The notes under the pieces: generated by a model
Database searches by the model: none
What the model saw: only the letters and a program-made list of their open reading frames with translations
What the model was told of the DNA's origin: nothing
Shown here: positions 20,366 through 30,461 of the stretch, one piece after another
Layout of the letters: each line of letters starts with the position of its first letter
How positions within the stretch are numbered: position 1 is the stretch's first letter
Assembly: GCF_001427585.1 (NCBI RefSeq)
Contig: NZ_LMGY01000004.1
Location: 1-64,000 of the forward strand
Length of the DNA: 64,000 nt
From: Pseudoxanthomonas sp. Root630
Lineage (GTDB): Bacteria > Pseudomonadota > Gammaproteobacteria > Xanthomonadales > Xanthomonadaceae
Direction: 5' to 3'
Position numbers and translations under genes: made by a program

Positions 20366-20395
20366 TATGCAAGGCAGGGTACATCCGCCATCCTT

Positions 20396-20746
20396 ATGGG
20401 GTCTCCATGGGGTGCGCGCGTGACTTTGTCAGTCGACTCAACACCGACCTTCGCTCGACGCCTCAAACAAGCCCGCCTGCACACGGGCTTGTCGCAGAAG
20501 GAGTTGGGCATCCGGGCCGGTCTGGATCCTCACGTGGCCAGCCCCCGAATCAACCAGTACGAGCGTGGCAAGCACGAGCCGAAGCTGGAGACCGCTGAGC
20601 GGTTGGCTCAAGCGTTGGGGATCCCCGCCGCGTTGCTGTACACTGATGATGATCTGCTGGCGAAGTTGCTCCTACGCTGGGGCTCGCTCAGCAAGCAGCA
20701 GAAGCGCGAGCTGGTGAAGCTGATCGAGAGCACATCCGAGAAGTAG
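20396..20746 (+). CDS. XRE-family helix-turn-helix regulator
   Basis: A 116-residue protein with a Cro/CI-type HTH at about residues 18-75 (ARRLKQARLHTGLSQKELGI ... NQYERGKHEPKLETAERLAQ) and a short C-terminal helix (LSKQQKRELVKLIES) likely used for dimerisation. ATG at 20396 and GTG at 20420 are both possible starts; neither has a strong ribosome-binding site. Regulators of this size commonly control mobile elements or toxin-antitoxin and defence loci. It probably binds the palindrome at 20351. Confidence 0.85.
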   Translation: MGSPWGARVTLSVDSTPTFARRLKQARLHTGLSQKELGIRAGLDPHVASPRINQYERGKHEPKLETAERLAQALGIPAALLYTDDDLLAKLLLRWGSLSKQQKRELVKLIESTSEK

Positions 20747-20856
20747 GCCGTACGGTCGCTCGCTTTATGGGCAGCACTTCGCTTCAACCCGGCCCTTTGG
20801 AGCGCCCCCGGATGGAACACCAGTGGGCGCGGCTAGCGCGACTAACGGGGCGCGGC

Positions 20857-20880
20857 ATCTCAGGCCTGCCTGAGATTTTG
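20857..20880 (+). terminator. Terminator between the XRE gene and copL
   Basis: ATCTCAGG and CCTGAGAT form an 8-bp stem around CCTG, followed directly by TTTTG. It lies 110 bases after the XRE stop and 43 bases before the copL start, so besides ending upstream transcription it might form in a copL leader if the promoter lies upstream of it. Confidence 0.65.
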
Positions 20881-20922
20881 TTCACGACCGATACACGCGC
20901 GCCTTGTCTAAAGTGATTTACC

Positions 20923-21342
20923 ATGTCGCCCGTGTCAGCCTCCTCACTTCTACTGCGACTGATCCTGATCGCCATGCTCGTGCTTAACGGGGCGTGGTCG
21001 GCGTTTGCGTCGGTCAGTATGAATCCGGTGATGGAAGAGCAGGCCAGCGAAGTCGCTGCCGCGGTGCAAGTCGCCGAAGACTGCGTCGCCCATCACAGTG
21101 CTGAGCATCATCCCGATGCCACATCGATTGAAAAGGCTGGCACTGGGCACGGCGATCATGCCGGCCCCGACTGTTGCAAGTCGTCTGCGTGCCGGTGCGC
21201 CTGCGTGCACGCGTGCGCGAGCGCATTGCCTGCGCGCCTGCATGTTTCGGTACAACTGGCCTTGGGCCTGGATGTCATGCCGCTGCCCTTGGGGCATCCG
21301 GCGCCTGCCTTGCCTCATCTGATCCGACCACCGATCGGCTAA
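20923..21342 (+). CDS. copL: CopL-family metal-binding regulatory protein
   Basis: A 139-residue exported protein with an N-terminal hydrophobic segment (LLRLILIAMLVLNGAWSAFA), a His/Cys-rich metal-binding middle (HHSAEHHPD; DCCKSSACRCACVHAC) and the terminal HLIRPPIG. In Xanthomonas and relatives CopL is the first gene of the copLAB operon and is required for copper-induced expression of copAB, although the mechanism is not settled. Here it precedes copA by 113 bases. Another protein of the same plan stands at 34548. Confidence 0.85.
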   Translation: MSPVSASSLLLRLILIAMLVLNGAWSAFASVSMNPVMEEQASEVAAAVQVAEDCVAHHSAEHHPDATSIEKAGTGHGDHAGPDCCKSSACRCACVHACASALPARLHVSVQLALGLDVMPLPLGHPAPALPHLIRPPIG

Positions 21343-21455
21343 GCGTCCCTAGGCGCCGCAATGGCGCCGTTGGTGTGGCTTGCATGCCTGTATAGGCCAG
21401 CCACCCGCTCTGTACCACCGCCTGCCGGTGGCAACACGACGCTTGGAGCATTTAC

Positions 21456-23324
21456 ATGTCGCATGATGATTTTCGTGGTCCACATGGTGGACCGCTGCTG
21501 CCTTCGCGGCGGCGATTTGTCCAAGGCTTGGCCTTGGGAGGCGCAGTCGCAGGATTGGGGTTCTGGCCCAAAGCCAGTTGGGCGCTCAAGGGCCCCGGAC
21601 AAGCCAACGTATTGTCGGGCACCGAGTTTGACCTGACCATCGGCGAGACGCCGATGAACTTCACCGGCAAGACCCGCACCGCGATCACGGTCAACGGGTC
21701 CGTTCCGGCGCCGTTGCTGCGGTGGCGGGAAGGCACCACGGTCAACCTGCGTGTCTCCAATGCATTGCCGGCCAACTCCCTCCATGGCACGGATACTTCC
21801 ATCCATTGGCACGGCATCATTCTGCCGGCCAACATGGACGGCGTGCCGGGCCTGAGCTTTGACGGCATCGGACGTGGTGAGACCTACCACTATAGGTTCA
21901 CCCTGCATCAGGGCGGAACCTACTGGTACCACAGCCACTCAGGTTTCCAGGAACAAGCTGGGCTTTATGGACCGATCGTGATCGATCCACTGGAGCCAGA
22001 GCCTTTCAGCTTCGATCGCGACTACGTCGTGATGCTGAGCGATTGGACAGACCTGGACCCGACGGCCCTGTTCGATCGTTTGAAGAAGATGCCGGGCCAT
22101 GACAACTACTACAAGCGCACGGTCGGCGATTTCGCGCGCGATGTGAAGCGCAATGGTCTGTCGGCCACGTTGGAAGATCGCAAGATGTGGGGCGTGATGC
22201 GAATGACGCCCACGGATCTGTCCGACGTCAACGCCAACACCTACACCTACCTGATGAACGGCACGACCTCTCTGGGCAACTGGACCGGGTTGTTCCGCAG
22301 TGGCGAGAAGGTGCGTCTGCGTTTCATCAATGGCTCTGCCATGACGTACTTCGATGTGCGTATTCCGGGGTTGAAGATGACCGTGGTCGCGGCGGATGGC
22401 TTGTACGTCCATCCGGTTTCGGTCGACGAGTTCCGCATTGCAGTAGCAGAAACCTTCGATGTGATCGTGGAGCCCTCCGGGCAGGACGCATTCACCATCT
22501 TTGCCCAGGACTCCGGTCGCACCGGCTACGTCAGCGGCACGCTCGCCGTGCGCGAAGGACTACGCGCGCCTCTTCCGTCTGTGGATCCCCGGCCGCTGCT
22601 GACGATGGCAGACATGGGCATGGATCATGGATCGATGGATATGTCTGGCGGCAGCAAGGGCATGGAAGGCGGCTGTGGTGCAGCCATGGGCATGCCCGGC
22701 ATGACCCCACCTGCCAGCGGCAATGAGGCCTCGGCCCATGCGGGTCACGCGATGCCCGCCGCCGGCGATGGTGCCATGGCCGGCATGCAGCATGGGGGCA
22801 TGCAATCACACCCTGCCAGCGAGACCAACAATCCGCTGTTGGACAACCAAGCCATGAGCGTGACTTCGCGCTTGGACGATCCGGGCAATGGCCTGCGCGA
22901 TAACGGCCGTCATGTACTGACGTATTCCATGCTCAAGAGCACCTTTGAAGACCCTGACGGACGCGACCCCGGTCGCGAGATCGAGCTGCATCTGACCGGA
23001 CACATGGAGAAATTCTCCTGGGGTTTCAATGGTCAGAAGTTTTCCGATGTCGAGCCGCTACGGCTGAACTACGGCGAGCGCATGCGCATCGTATTGGTCA
23101 ACGACACGATGATGACCCACCCGATCCATTTGCACGGCATGTGGAGCGATGTGGAAGACGATAGCGGCAACTTCATGGTGCGCAAGCACACGGTGGACAT
23201 GCCGCCAGGCAGCCGACGTACGTATCGCGTGCGTGCCGATGCGTTGGGCAGCTGGGCGTTCCATTGCCACCTGCTCTATCACATGGAAGCCGGAATGATG
23301 CGCACGGTGAGGGTCGACGAATGA
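21456..23324 (+). CDS. copA: CopA, periplasmic multicopper oxidase for copper resistance
   Basis: A 622-residue multicopper oxidase. A twin-arginine signal ([17 protein letters not shown]) directs the folded enzyme to the periplasm. Three cupredoxin domains carry the copper ligands: HWHG near 117, HSHSGFQ near 158, HPIHLHGMW near 554 and [13 protein letters not shown] near 603. A Met/His-rich insertion (about 385-450, [18 protein letters not shown]) is the copper-binding region typical of PcoA/CopA. It oxidises Cu(I) to the less harmful Cu(II) and stores copper. The stop overlaps the copB ATG. A second CopA with the same plan is at 61774. Confidence 0.95.
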   Translation: MSHDDFRGPHGGPLLPSRRRFVQGLALGGAVAGLGFWPKASWALKGPGQANVLSGTEFDLTIGETPMNFTGKTRTAITVNGSVPAPLLRWREGTTVNLRVSNALPANSLHGTDTSIHWHGIILPANMDGVPGLSFDGIGRGETYHYRFTLHQGGTYWYHSHSGFQEQAGLYGPIVIDPLEPEPFSFDRDYVVMLSDWTDLDPTALFDRLKKMPGHDNYYKRTVGDFARDVKRNGLSATLEDRKMWGVMRMTPTDLSDVNANTYTYLMNGTTSLGNWTGLFRSGEKVRLRFINGSAMTYFDVRIPGLKMTVVAADGLYVHPVSVDEFRIAVAETFDVIVEPSGQDAFTIFAQDSGRTGYVSGTLAVREGLRAPLPSVDPRPLLTMADMGMDHGSMDMSGGSKGMEGGCGAAMGMPGMTPPASGNEASAHAGHAMPAAGDGAMAGMQHGGMQSHPASETNNPLLDNQAMSVTSRLDDPGNGLRDNGRHVLTYSMLKSTFEDPDGRDPGREIELHLTGHMEKFSWGFNGQKFSDVEPLRLNYGERMRIVLVNDTMMTHPIHLHGMWSDVEDDSGNFMVRKHTVDMPPGSRRTYRVRADALGSWAFHCHLLYHMEAGMMRTVRVDE

Positions 23325-24592
23325 ACATCAATAGACGCAATACCACCCTGACTGCGCTGACCCTGGCTATCTCGCTGGCCCTGGCCAATGCGGCCAGCGC
23401 CCAATCCATGCAGCACCGCTCCATGCCGATGGAGCAGGGCGCCCAGACCCAGGCTCAGGATCACTCTGCACATCAGGCGCCGACATCAAAGCCTGCGCCA
23501 GCCCCCAAACCTACAACACCGGCCAAGACCAGCGAAGCGACTATCGATCATGCGGCGATGGGCCATGCCGCGCCGCCGGCTCAAGCAGCCGAGCCTGCCA
23601 TGCAGGGCATGGACCACTCGCAGATGGGGCACAGCTCGCCCGCGAGTACACCTGCAGCGCCCAAAGCGCAGACGCAGCCGATGCAGGGCATGGATCACAG
23701 TCAGATGGCACAGCCCGCTGCGTCCGACGCCTCCAGCACGTCCACGCCTGCGATGCAGGGGATGGACCATTCGCAGATGGGCCACGGTTCGCCCGCATCC
23801 GCTACGCCAGAAGCTGGCATGCAATCGATGGAGGGCATGGACCACAGTCAGATGGGACATGGGCCTGTCGCACCAACGCAGCCGCGCACCCCGATTCCTG
23901 CGGTGACCGAGGCTGATCGTCAGGCGGCCATCGCGCCTGCACACGCGCATCCGGTGCATGACAATTCGATCAAGAGCTACGTACTGCTCAATCGCCTGGA
24001 AGCCTGGGATGCCGATCCGGGCACCGGGCTGGGTTGGGAGGGTCAGGGTTGGATCGGTACGGACCTCAATCGCGTCTGGTTCCGCAGTGAAGGCGAACGC
24101 ACAGATGGTCAGACCGAGTCGGCTGATCTGGAAGTGCTCTACGGCCGCAGTATCTCCACGTGGTGGGATGTGGTGGCCGGTGTGCGCCATGACTTCAAGC
24201 CGGGGGCTTCGCAGAACTTCGCCGCTATCGGCGTACAGGGCTTGGCACCGATGAAGTTCGAAGTATCCGCCACAGCCTATCTCGGCGAAGGCGGCCAGAC
24301 TGCTGCCAATGTCGAGGCCGAGTACGAACTGCTGCTGACCAATCGGCTGATCCTGCAGCCGCTGGTGGAGGTCACGGCGTATGGCAAGAACGATCCATTG
24401 CGCGGAATAGGTTCGGGTCTGAGTACCGCTGAGGCGGGCCTGCGACTTCGTTATGAGTTCACCCGAAAGTTCGCTCCCTACATCGGCGTGGTGTACGAGC
24501 GTGCGTTTGGCAATACCGCAGACATGCGACGCGAGCATGGCGAGTCTTTTGAAGACACGCGCTTGGTCATCGGCCTTCGTACCTGGTTCTAA
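23321..24592 (+). CDS. copB: CopB, outer-membrane copper-binding protein
   Basis: A 423-residue protein: signal peptide (cleavage near NAASAQ), then a Met/His-rich region to about residue 205 with four near-repeats of GMDHSQMGH, then a C-terminal domain of about 200 residues with beta-barrel strands ending in TWF, the CopB/PcoB outer-membrane domain. The repeats should sequester Cu(I). The start at 23321 overlaps the copA stop (ATGA); an in-frame extension upstream lies inside copA and is not used. It works with CopA in periplasmic copper handling. Confidence 0.93.
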   Translation: MNINRRNTTLTALTLAISLALANAASAQSMQHRSMPMEQGAQTQAQDHSAHQAPTSKPAPAPKPTTPAKTSEATIDHAAMGHAAPPAQAAEPAMQGMDHSQMGHSSPASTPAAPKAQTQPMQGMDHSQMAQPAASDASSTSTPAMQGMDHSQMGHGSPASATPEAGMQSMEGMDHSQMGHGPVAPTQPRTPIPAVTEADRQAAIAPAHAHPVHDNSIKSYVLLNRLEAWDADPGTGLGWEGQGWIGTDLNRVWFRSEGERTDGQTESADLEVLYGRSISTWWDVVAGVRHDFKPGASQNFAAIGVQGLAPMKFEVSATAYLGEGGQTAANVEAEYELLLTNRLILQPLVEVTAYGKNDPLRGIGSGLSTAEAGLRLRYEFTRKFAPYIGVVYERAFGNTADMRREHGESFEDTRLVIGLRTWF

Positions 24593-24604
24593 GGGGAACT
24601 GACA

Positions 24605-25453
24605 ATGAAATCCAACAAGAAGATGTGGGTATGGCTCGGCGCCGGCGTGGCATTGGTTGCGGTGGTCGCAACCGCCGCGGTCTCTCTGGGCGTGTACAAC
24701 GTGGCCGCTGATGATCCGCATAGTCGCCCGGTGTATGCGCTACTTGAAACGGCGCGTGAGCGTTCCATTGAGGTGCGCGCCGCCAAGCTTCAGGTACCCA
24801 CGAACCTGGATGATCCTGAGCGTATCCGCCAGGGTGCGGGCAACTACAACGCTATGTGTGTGACCTGTCATCTTTCGCCAGATGCGGCGGCCACCGAGAT
24901 GAGCAAGGGTCTGTACCCCGCGCCACCAAACCTAAGCAAGCACCCGGTGGGTCCAGCTGAGGCGTTCTGGGTGATCAAGCACGGCATCAAGGCCAGCGGC
25001 ATGCCTGCGTGGGGCGGCAGCATGGACGATGAGTTCATCTGGAACATGTCGGCCTTCCTGCAGAAGCTGCCCAAGCTGGACAAGGCCGGCTACCAGGCGT
25101 TGGTAGCCAGCAGTGATGGCCATTCACACGGTGGCGGTGAGACCGGCGGGCACTCGCATGGCGAGGAAGCGGGTGCAGATCACCATGGCGGCGGTGATAG
25201 CGAAGAGATGGGTGATGGCCATGGCCATGGCCAGGGGCATGAAGCAGGTGGCATGGGCATGGACATGAGCAAGCCTAAGGAAGGCACCACGCATGTGCAT
25301 GCCGACGGCAAGACGCACGTGCATGCGGCCGAGCCGGCAAAGCAACCTGCGCAGGCCAAGTCCGAGGGCGAGCACGATCAGCACGGCTCCATGCCAGCCA
25401 AACCAGCCGAGCCAGCTCCCAAGGCCGATGACGGCCACGATCACCAGCATTGA
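24605..25453 (+). CDS. Class I cytochrome c with His-rich C-terminal tail
   Basis: A 282-residue membrane-anchored or exported cytochrome. An N-terminal helix (WLGAGVALVAVVATAAV) is followed by a single haem site CVTCH near residue 85 with a probable Met ligand in KASGMPAWGG, the pattern of class I cytochromes c. From about residue 170 the protein becomes a long His/Gly-rich tail (HSHGGGETGGHSHGEE; later THVHADGKTHVH) of over 100 residues, clearly suited to metal binding. It follows copB by 12 bases, so it may accept electrons from CopA-driven copper oxidation; that role is inferred. Confidence 0.85.
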   Translation: MKSNKKMWVWLGAGVALVAVVATAAVSLGVYNVAADDPHSRPVYALLETARERSIEVRAAKLQVPTNLDDPERIRQGAGNYNAMCVTCHLSPDAAATEMSKGLYPAPPNLSKHPVGPAEAFWVIKHGIKASGMPAWGGSMDDEFIWNMSAFLQKLPKLDKAGYQALVASSDGHSHGGGETGGHSHGEEAGADHHGGGDSEEMGDGHGHGQGHEAGGMGMDMSKPKEGTTHVHADGKTHVHAAEPAKQPAQAKSEGEHDQHGSMPAKPAEPAPKADDGHDHQH

Positions 25454-25481
25454 TCCCTTCATGGAGCTGCCCCGGCTCCAC

Positions 25482-25505
25482 GCCCGAGCGCCTCGGCGCT
25501 CGGGC
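25482..25505. terminator. Strong intergenic hairpin after the cytochrome gene
   Basis: GCCCGAGCG and CGCTCGGGC form a 9-bp stem (extendable by CC/GG) 29 bases after the cytochrome stop and 16 bases before the DUF411 start. Only ATCTCTT follows, so it may be a partial terminator or an mRNA-stabilising stem splitting the copper operon. Confidence 0.5.
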
Positions 25506-25520
25506 ATCTCTTAAGGAAGC

Positions 25521-26066
25521 ATGATGAACACTTCACGCAGCTGTCTCTTTCTGCTGGCCACGGCCTTGTCGCTGACCGCATGCGCGCGCCCCGAATCGGC
25601 TGTCAATTCAGAGGCGGCATCGGACGCCCAATCTCCGACATCGGCGGCTGCGCAGCAGGTCACTCAACCGCAGCGTCCGTTGCCGTTGGTCAAAGTACAT
25701 AAGAGTGCGACCTGCGGTTGCTGCCAACTGTGGGTGGAGCATCTGGAGAAAGCAGGTTTTACGGTTGAGGTGCACAACAGCGAAGACCTCAACCCGATCA
25801 AGGCGCGCTTGGGCGTTCCCTATGGACGCGGCTCGTGCCATACCGCCGAGATCGATGGCTACATCGTCGAAGGTCATGTGCCGGTGCAGGACATCCTGCG
25901 CCTGCTGCGTGAGCGCCCGGTAGGCCGTGGATTGGTGCTACCGGGGATGCCTGCCGGTTCTCCTGGCATGGAGATGCCCGACGGACGCGTTCAACCCTAT
26001 ACGGTGGAGTTCGTACTGCCCGATGGCACCACGCAGCCTTACGTCCTGCACGGTCAACGCAGCTGA
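25521..26066 (+). CDS. DUF411 metal-binding lipoprotein
   Basis: A 181-residue exported protein with lipobox LTAC after MNTSRSCLFLLATALS. The mature part is the DUF411 domain: KSATCGCCQLWVEHLEKAGF with the CGCC metal site, then GVPYGRGSCHTAEIDGYIVEGHVP, and a C-terminal extension to residue 181 rich in Met and Pro (LPGMPAGSPGMEMPDG). DUF411 proteins recur in copper and silver resistance loci and are thought to carry metal in the periplasm. It stands between the cytochrome and the P-type ATPase. A start three bases later (ATGATG) is equally possible. Confidence 0.85.
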   Translation: MMNTSRSCLFLLATALSLTACARPESAVNSEAASDAQSPTSAAAQQVTQPQRPLPLVKVHKSATCGCCQLWVEHLEKAGFTVEVHNSEDLNPIKARLGVPYGRGSCHTAEIDGYIVEGHVPVQDILRLLRERPVGRGLVLPGMPAGSPGMEMPDGRVQPYTVEFVLPDGTTQPYVLHGQRS

Positions 26067-26106
26067 CAGTTTGCTCGCGATCCCTTCTTCCAGACCAGAG
26101 TGATCC

Positions 26107-28533
26107 ATGTCCCCTCATTCCCACGATGAAGCCGGCAAGGCGATGCCGCAGGGTGCCAGCGATGGTCCAGACTCGGTGCGTGATCCGGTATGCGGTATGC
26201 AGGTCTCCGCGGCTAGAACGCCGTACCACGCCCTGCATGGCGGAACGAAGTATCACTTCTGCTCAGCCAAATGCCGAGAGCGGTTCATCACCAATCCCGT
26301 CCGCTCTACGGACGATGCTCCCCAGCAAGTTGAAGTGACCGCCCCAGCAGCGGTGGTCCAACCCAGCGGTACCCACGCCACGGTCTACACCTGCCCGATG
26401 CATCCGCAGATTCGTCAGCCAGGTCCCGGCACCTGTCCGATCTGCGGCATGGCGCTGGAGCCGGAGATGCCCTCGCTGGAGGGGGACGACAATCCGGAGT
26501 TACGCGATTTCACCCGAAGGTTCTGGTGGACATTGCCCTTGACCTTGATCGTCCTAGTCTTGGCCATGCTGGGACACCGTCTGCCCGGCTTGTCCACGCA
26601 GGCGCGCACCTGGATTGAGCTCGTGCTGAGCGCTCCAGTGGTGCTCTGGGCGGGGTGGCCATTCTTTGAACGCTGCCTGCAGTCCATCGGCAATCGCAGC
26701 CCCAACATGTGGACGCTGATCGGCATCGGCGTGGCCGCCGCGTTTGGCTACAGCGTGGTGGCCACCGTGGCACCGGGCCTGTTTCCGGACTCTTTCCGCG
26801 AGCATGGACGGGTAGGGGTCTACTTCGAGGCGGCAGCGGTCATCGTCTCGCTCACCCTGCTCGGACAACTGCTGGAACTGCGGGCGCGTTCCAAAACCTC
26901 GGCGGCCATCAAGTCCCTGCTGGGATTGGCGCCCAAGACGGCTCGCCGCGTCAAACCCGATGGTGGCGAAGAGGACGTTGCGCTGGATCACGTGCACGTG
27001 GGTGATCTGCTTCGCGTACGACCGGGCGAGAAGGTGCCGGTCGATGGGGAAGTCATCGAAGGCCGCACCAGTGTTGATGAGTCGATGCTGACCGGTGAAC
27101 CCATTCCGGTGGAGAAGGCTGTCGGTGATCACGTTATAGGCGCCACGCTCAACGGGACGGGCGCCTTGGTCATCCGGGCGGACAAAGTGGGATCCGGGAC
27201 GGTACTGGCGCAGATTGTGCAGTTGGTAGCCCAAGCCCAGCGCTCCCGCGCGCCGATGCAGCGTATGGCGGACAAGGTGGCGTACTGGTTTGTCCTGGCC
27301 GTGCTGGCCACGGCGGTGCTCACGTTCTTCGGATGGGGCCTGTTTGGACCCGAACCGTCCTGGACCTTTGCCGTCCTCAATGCCGTATCGGTTCTGATCA
27401 TTGCGTGCCCGTGCGCCCTAGGTTTGGCTACCCCCATGTCGATCATGGTCGCCACCGGCCGCGCTGCACAGGTCGGGGTCCTGTTCCGCGATGCTCAGGC
27501 GATCGAACAGCTACGTCTGATCGACACGTTGATCGTGGACAAGACCGGTACGTTGACCGAGGGGCGTCCAGCCTTTCGCGACACGCTCTCCTACGCCGGC
27601 TTCGATGCCGATCAGATCCTCAGCTTGGCTGGCAGCTTGGAGCAGGGCAGTGAGCATCCCTTGGCCGAGGCCATCGTGGCTGAAGCCCAGCGACGTGGCT
27701 TGAACCTGGTGGCCGCCCAAGATTTCGATTCGCTCACCGGTCAAGGCGTTCGCGGGCGCGTGTCCGATCAGGATGTTGTGCTTGGCAACCAAAGCTTGAT
27801 GGCATCGATAGGGGCTGATGTTGCGCCCTTGCAGAGCAGCGCTGAGCGTCTGCGCAAGGAAGGCGCCAGCGTGATGTTCCTGGCGGTCAATGGACGATTG
27901 GCCGGTGCCATTGCGGTAGCAGATCCCATCAAAACCACGACCTTGCCTGCCTTGAACCTGCTACGTGCCGATGGCCTGCACGTGGTGATGGCCTCCGGTG
28001 ACGCACAGGCGACGGCCGAGGCCGTGGGGCGCACGCTGGGCATCGACGATGTGCGTGGCGGCGTCAAACCTCAGGACAAGGCCGAACTGGTCCAGCAACT
28101 CAAAGCCCAAGGGCGTCGTGTGGCCATGGCCGGCGATGGCATCAACGATGCGCCGGCCCTGGCGGCAGCCGATGTGGGCATCGCGATGGGGACGGGCACG
28201 GATGTGGCCATGTCCAGCGCCCAGCTCACCCTGGTCAAGGGTGATTTGAGGCGCATCGTGCAAGCCCGTGCCATCTCGTCTTCGACAGTGGCCAACATGA
28301 AGCAGAACCTGGGCTTCGCCTTCGTCTACAACGCCATCGGCGTGCCCATCGCCGCCGGCCTGCTGTACCCCAGCTTCGGCCTTTTGCTCAGTCCGATGAT
28401 GGCGGCCCTGGCCATGAGCCTGAGCTCGGTTTCGGTGGTCACCAATGCCTTGCGTTTGTCCGGCTCCACCGTTGTTGCCACCTCTCACCCTGACCGCGCC
28501 GATGAGCCTGCGCGCGGCCATTCCTGTCACTGA
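26107..28533 (+). CDS. Copper/silver-type P1B ATPase with YHS and metal-binding domains
   Basis: An 808-residue inner-membrane exporter. Instead of HMA domains the N-terminus has a YHS domain ([10 protein letters not shown] ... [11 protein letters not shown], residues about 25-60) and a heavy-metal-binding domain ([13 protein letters not shown] ... [10 protein letters not shown], about 98-120). The pump core is complete: [12 protein letters not shown] (CPC near 434), DKTGTLTEG (phosphorylated Asp near 478), the conserved SEHP and [10 protein letters not shown]. It is expected to drive Cu(I)/Ag(I) into the periplasm and differs from the CopZ-linked ATPase at 58580. It follows the DUF411 gene by 40 bases. 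Confidence 0.93.
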   Translation: MSPHSHDEAGKAMPQGASDGPDSVRDPVCGMQVSAARTPYHALHGGTKYHFCSAKCRERFITNPVRSTDDAPQQVEVTAPAAVVQPSGTHATVYTCPMHPQIRQPGPGTCPICGMALEPEMPSLEGDDNPELRDFTRRFWWTLPLTLIVLVLAMLGHRLPGLSTQARTWIELVLSAPVVLWAGWPFFERCLQSIGNRSPNMWTLIGIGVAAAFGYSVVATVAPGLFPDSFREHGRVGVYFEAAAVIVSLTLLGQLLELRARSKTSAAIKSLLGLAPKTARRVKPDGGEEDVALDHVHVGDLLRVRPGEKVPVDGEVIEGRTSVDESMLTGEPIPVEKAVGDHVIGATLNGTGALVIRADKVGSGTVLAQIVQLVAQAQRSRAPMQRMADKVAYWFVLAVLATAVLTFFGWGLFGPEPSWTFAVLNAVSVLIIACPCALGLATPMSIMVATGRAAQVGVLFRDAQAIEQLRLIDTLIVDKTGTLTEGRPAFRDTLSYAGFDADQILSLAGSLEQGSEHPLAEAIVAEAQRRGLNLVAAQDFDSLTGQGVRGRVSDQDVVLGNQSLMASIGADVAPLQSSAERLRKEGASVMFLAVNGRLAGAIAVADPIKTTTLPALNLLRADGLHVVMASGDAQATAEAVGRTLGIDDVRGGVKPQDKAELVQQLKAQGRRVAMAGDGINDAPALAAADVGIAMGTGTDVAMSSAQLTLVKGDLRRIVQARAISSSTVANMKQNLGFAFVYNAIGVPIAAGLLYPSFGLLLSPMMAALAMSLSSVSVVTNALRLSGSTVVATSHPDRADEPARGHSCH

Positions 28534-28561
28534 TGGCTCATATCCCACAAGGAGTACTGCA

Positions 28562-28876
28562 ATGAAGCGTTATGCCTCCCTCTCGATGATGGCCCTGTTC
28601 CTGATGGCCGGCGCGGCCTTCGCCGGTGGCCAGACCACCACGCCCACCACCGACCACGGCCAGCACAAGCCGATGGATCATAAGAAGCAGGAGCATGGTC
28701 AGCACAAGCCGGCCGCGGCCGATGCCGACTTCACTAAGCTCGATGCCAACAAGGACGGCTCGTTGTCCAAGGAAGAGCTGGCCAAGCACAAGCTGGCACC
28801 CCACTTTGGCATGCTCGATAGCAACAAGGACGGCAAGCTGAGCCCGCAGGAATTCGCTGCCGGCAAGGGCATGTAA
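28562..28876 (+). CDS. Small exported EF-hand protein with His-rich linker
   Basis: A 104-residue protein: signal peptide (cleavage near AAFAGG), a His/Lys-rich stretch (TDHGQHKPMDHKKQEHGQHK), then two EF-hand loops, LDANKDGSLSKEE and LDSNKDGKLSPQE. Both loops keep the Asp/Asn/Asp/Glu positions needed for Ca binding. The His-rich part may bind copper. It is 28 bases after the ATPase and probably co-transcribed; the ATG at 28562 follows AAGGAG. A strong hairpin ends the transcript. Confidence 0.8.
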   Translation: MKRYASLSMMALFLMAGAAFAGGQTTTPTTDHGQHKPMDHKKQEHGQHKPAAADADFTKLDANKDGSLSKEELAKHKLAPHFGMLDSNKDGKLSPQEFAAGKGM

Positions 28877-28886
28877 GTGTTGTCGG

Positions 28887-28920
28887 CCTGGGAGCCGCAT
28901 CAGCGGCTCCCAGGTTCTTC
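28887..28920 (+). terminator. Terminator after the EF-hand gene
   Basis: CCTGGGAGCCGC and GCGGCTCCCAGG form a perfect 12-bp stem with loop ATCA, followed by TTCTTCT. Placed 10 bases beyond the stop codon, it is the clearest terminator of the first copper block. Confidence 0.75.
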
Positions 28921-28950
28921 TGCCGTTCTGCCATTCCCACGGAGATTGTT

Positions 28951-29502
28951 ATGACCTCTTCGCACGGTACGCACGAAAACGCGCACGACCCGCAGTCCCG
29001 GCACGCAAAGCCGCACGCCTCGCACCCACCTGCCCACCAGGCCCAGCAAGGGCATCAAGGCCACTATGGCCGCCTGTTGTTGATGATGGGCCTGTCTTTC
29101 GTGGCCATGTACGCCTTGATGTACGCCATGGTCGATCAGTGGGCCAACGTCTATAACAACGTCAACCAGTTCTACATGGCGGGCCTGATGGCCGCTCCCA
29201 TGCTGCTGATCGAGCTGTGGCTCATGTCCAGCATGTACCCCGATCGTCGACGCAATCTGATTCTGGCTGCTCTGACGCTCGCGTTCATGCTGTTCTGCTG
29301 GTGGGGAATTCGCACGCAAGCAGCGGTCACTGACAAGCAGTTCATCCGTTCGATGATTCCCCACCACGCTGGCGCCATCCTGATGTGCGAGGAGAATCGC
29401 CTGAAGGACCCTGAGTTGGTGAAGCTCTGCCAAGACATCATCACCTCGCAGACACAGGAGATCGCGCAGATGAAGCAACTGTTGGCTGAGCGCTCCCGCT
29501 AG
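28951..29502 (+). CDS. DUF305 membrane-associated protein
   Basis: A 183-residue protein with a His-rich N-terminus (HAKPHASHPPAHQAQQGHQG), three hydrophobic helices (about residues 45-125) and a C-terminal DUF305-type helical segment, FIRSMIPHHAGAILMCEEN and QTQEIAQMKQLL. DUF305 proteins are common in copper and cadmium loci and are thought to bind metal through the MIPHH motif. GGAG precedes the ATG. Its stop codon shares CTAG with that of hutG on the other strand, so the copper block ends exactly against the histidine operon. Confidence 0.82.
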   Translation: MTSSHGTHENAHDPQSRHAKPHASHPPAHQAQQGHQGHYGRLLLMMGLSFVAMYALMYAMVDQWANVYNNVNQFYMAGLMAAPMLLIELWLMSSMYPDRRRNLILAALTLAFMLFCWWGIRTQAAVTDKQFIRSMIPHHAGAILMCEENRLKDPELVKLCQDIITSQTQEIAQMKQLLAERSR

Positions 29503-30461
29503 CTCACTGCCTTTTGCCAGCCGGTATCACCCCATTGAGCGTGCGCACTGACCATGCGGTGGATCAAACGCGCGGCCACACGTGCGGTGGCCTGATCCGG
29601 ATCCAAGGGCGGACACAGTTCCGCCACGTCGACCACACGTACCTTGCCCGAGGCCATGACCAGATCCAGCAGGGCTTCCAGGACCTCCAGACTCACTCCG
29701 CGTGGGTTGGGGGCACTCACGCCCGGGGCCACAGCCTGCGGCAGCACGTCCAGGCACAGCGTCAGGTAGATCACGTCAACCGCCTCACACCACGCACGCA
29801 GCACCTCAGCCTGTGCCAGCCAGTTCCAGGTGCACAGCACGTCATCGGTGAGGTAATGGGCGCCTTCGCGCTCGGCCGTGGCGAATAGACGCGGTGTGTT
29901 GCCGGATCGACTTACACCAATGCAGTGATACTGCAGCGGGGAGCCACTTCTGCGGGCATGCTCCAGTGCCTGCAGGAAGGGCGTGCCCGAGCTCGCACTG
30001 CCTTGCTCACGCAGATCAAAGTGTGCATCGAAGTTGAAGATGCCGATGCGAGCGTTGGATGCGCCCAGGTGACCCCGCAGTGCGGCGTAGCTGGCATAGC
30101 CGATCTCGTGCCCGCCGCCCAGACCAATCACCCAATGTCCCTGATCCAGCAGTTGCTGCGCTCGATGGGAGTAGTGGGCCTGCGCCAACTCCAATGCCTG
30201 ATCCGCGCAGGTGATGTCGCCCGCATCGTAGAGCGGAGCACAGTGGAGCACGGGCAGGTTGGCCAAGGCGTTGCGAAGTGCACCGGGTCCTTGTGCGGCG
30301 CCCAGTCGGCCGCTGTTACGACGAATCCCTTCATCGCTGGCAAATCCCAGCAGAGCAATGCCGGGCGCCTCAGGCTGCGGGTCCAAGACCACCCGTTGGT
30401 GCCAGCGTTGCGTATCGGCGGTGGCCGGCAGGTCCACGCGTCCGTGCCACGCCAGATTCAC
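29499..30461 (-). CDS. hutG: HutG, formimidoylglutamase
   Basis: A 320-residue arginase-family hydrolase that splits N-formimidoyl-glutamate into glutamate and formamide, the last step of the four-enzyme route. Metal ligands are visible in [10 protein letters not shown] and NFDAHFDLR. In the third motif, normally S-x-D-x-D, this protein reads [16 protein letters not shown], with Cys in place of the first Asp. It is the last gene of the minus-strand operon and its ATG overlaps the hutH stop. Confidence 0.9.
   Translation of the reverse strand: MNLAWHGRVDLPATADTQRWHQRVVLDPQPEAPGIALLGFASDEGIRRNSGRLGAAQGPGALRNALANLPVLHCAPLYDAGDITCADQALELAQAHYSHRAQQLLDQGHWVIGLGGGHEIGYASYAALRGHLGASNARIGIFNFDAHFDLREQGSASSGTPFLQALEHARRSGSPLQYHCIGVSRSGNTPRLFATAEREGAHYLTDDVLCTWNWLAQAEVLRAWCEAVDVIYLTLCLDVLPQAVAPGVSAPNPRGVSLEVLEALLDLVMASGKVRVVDVAELCPPLDPDQATARVAARLIHRMVSAHAQWGDTGWQKAVS

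Noticed and set aside
23600-23870. Regularly spaced DNA repeats that might suggest a CRISPR array
   Set aside because: Spacing varies and the repeats are codon-level copies of GMDHSQMGH inside copB; no palindromic direct repeats with unique spacers and no cas genes.
23486-24721. 411-residue open frame antisense to copB
   Set aside because: Mirror of the DHSQM repeats and barrel region; no motif of its own.
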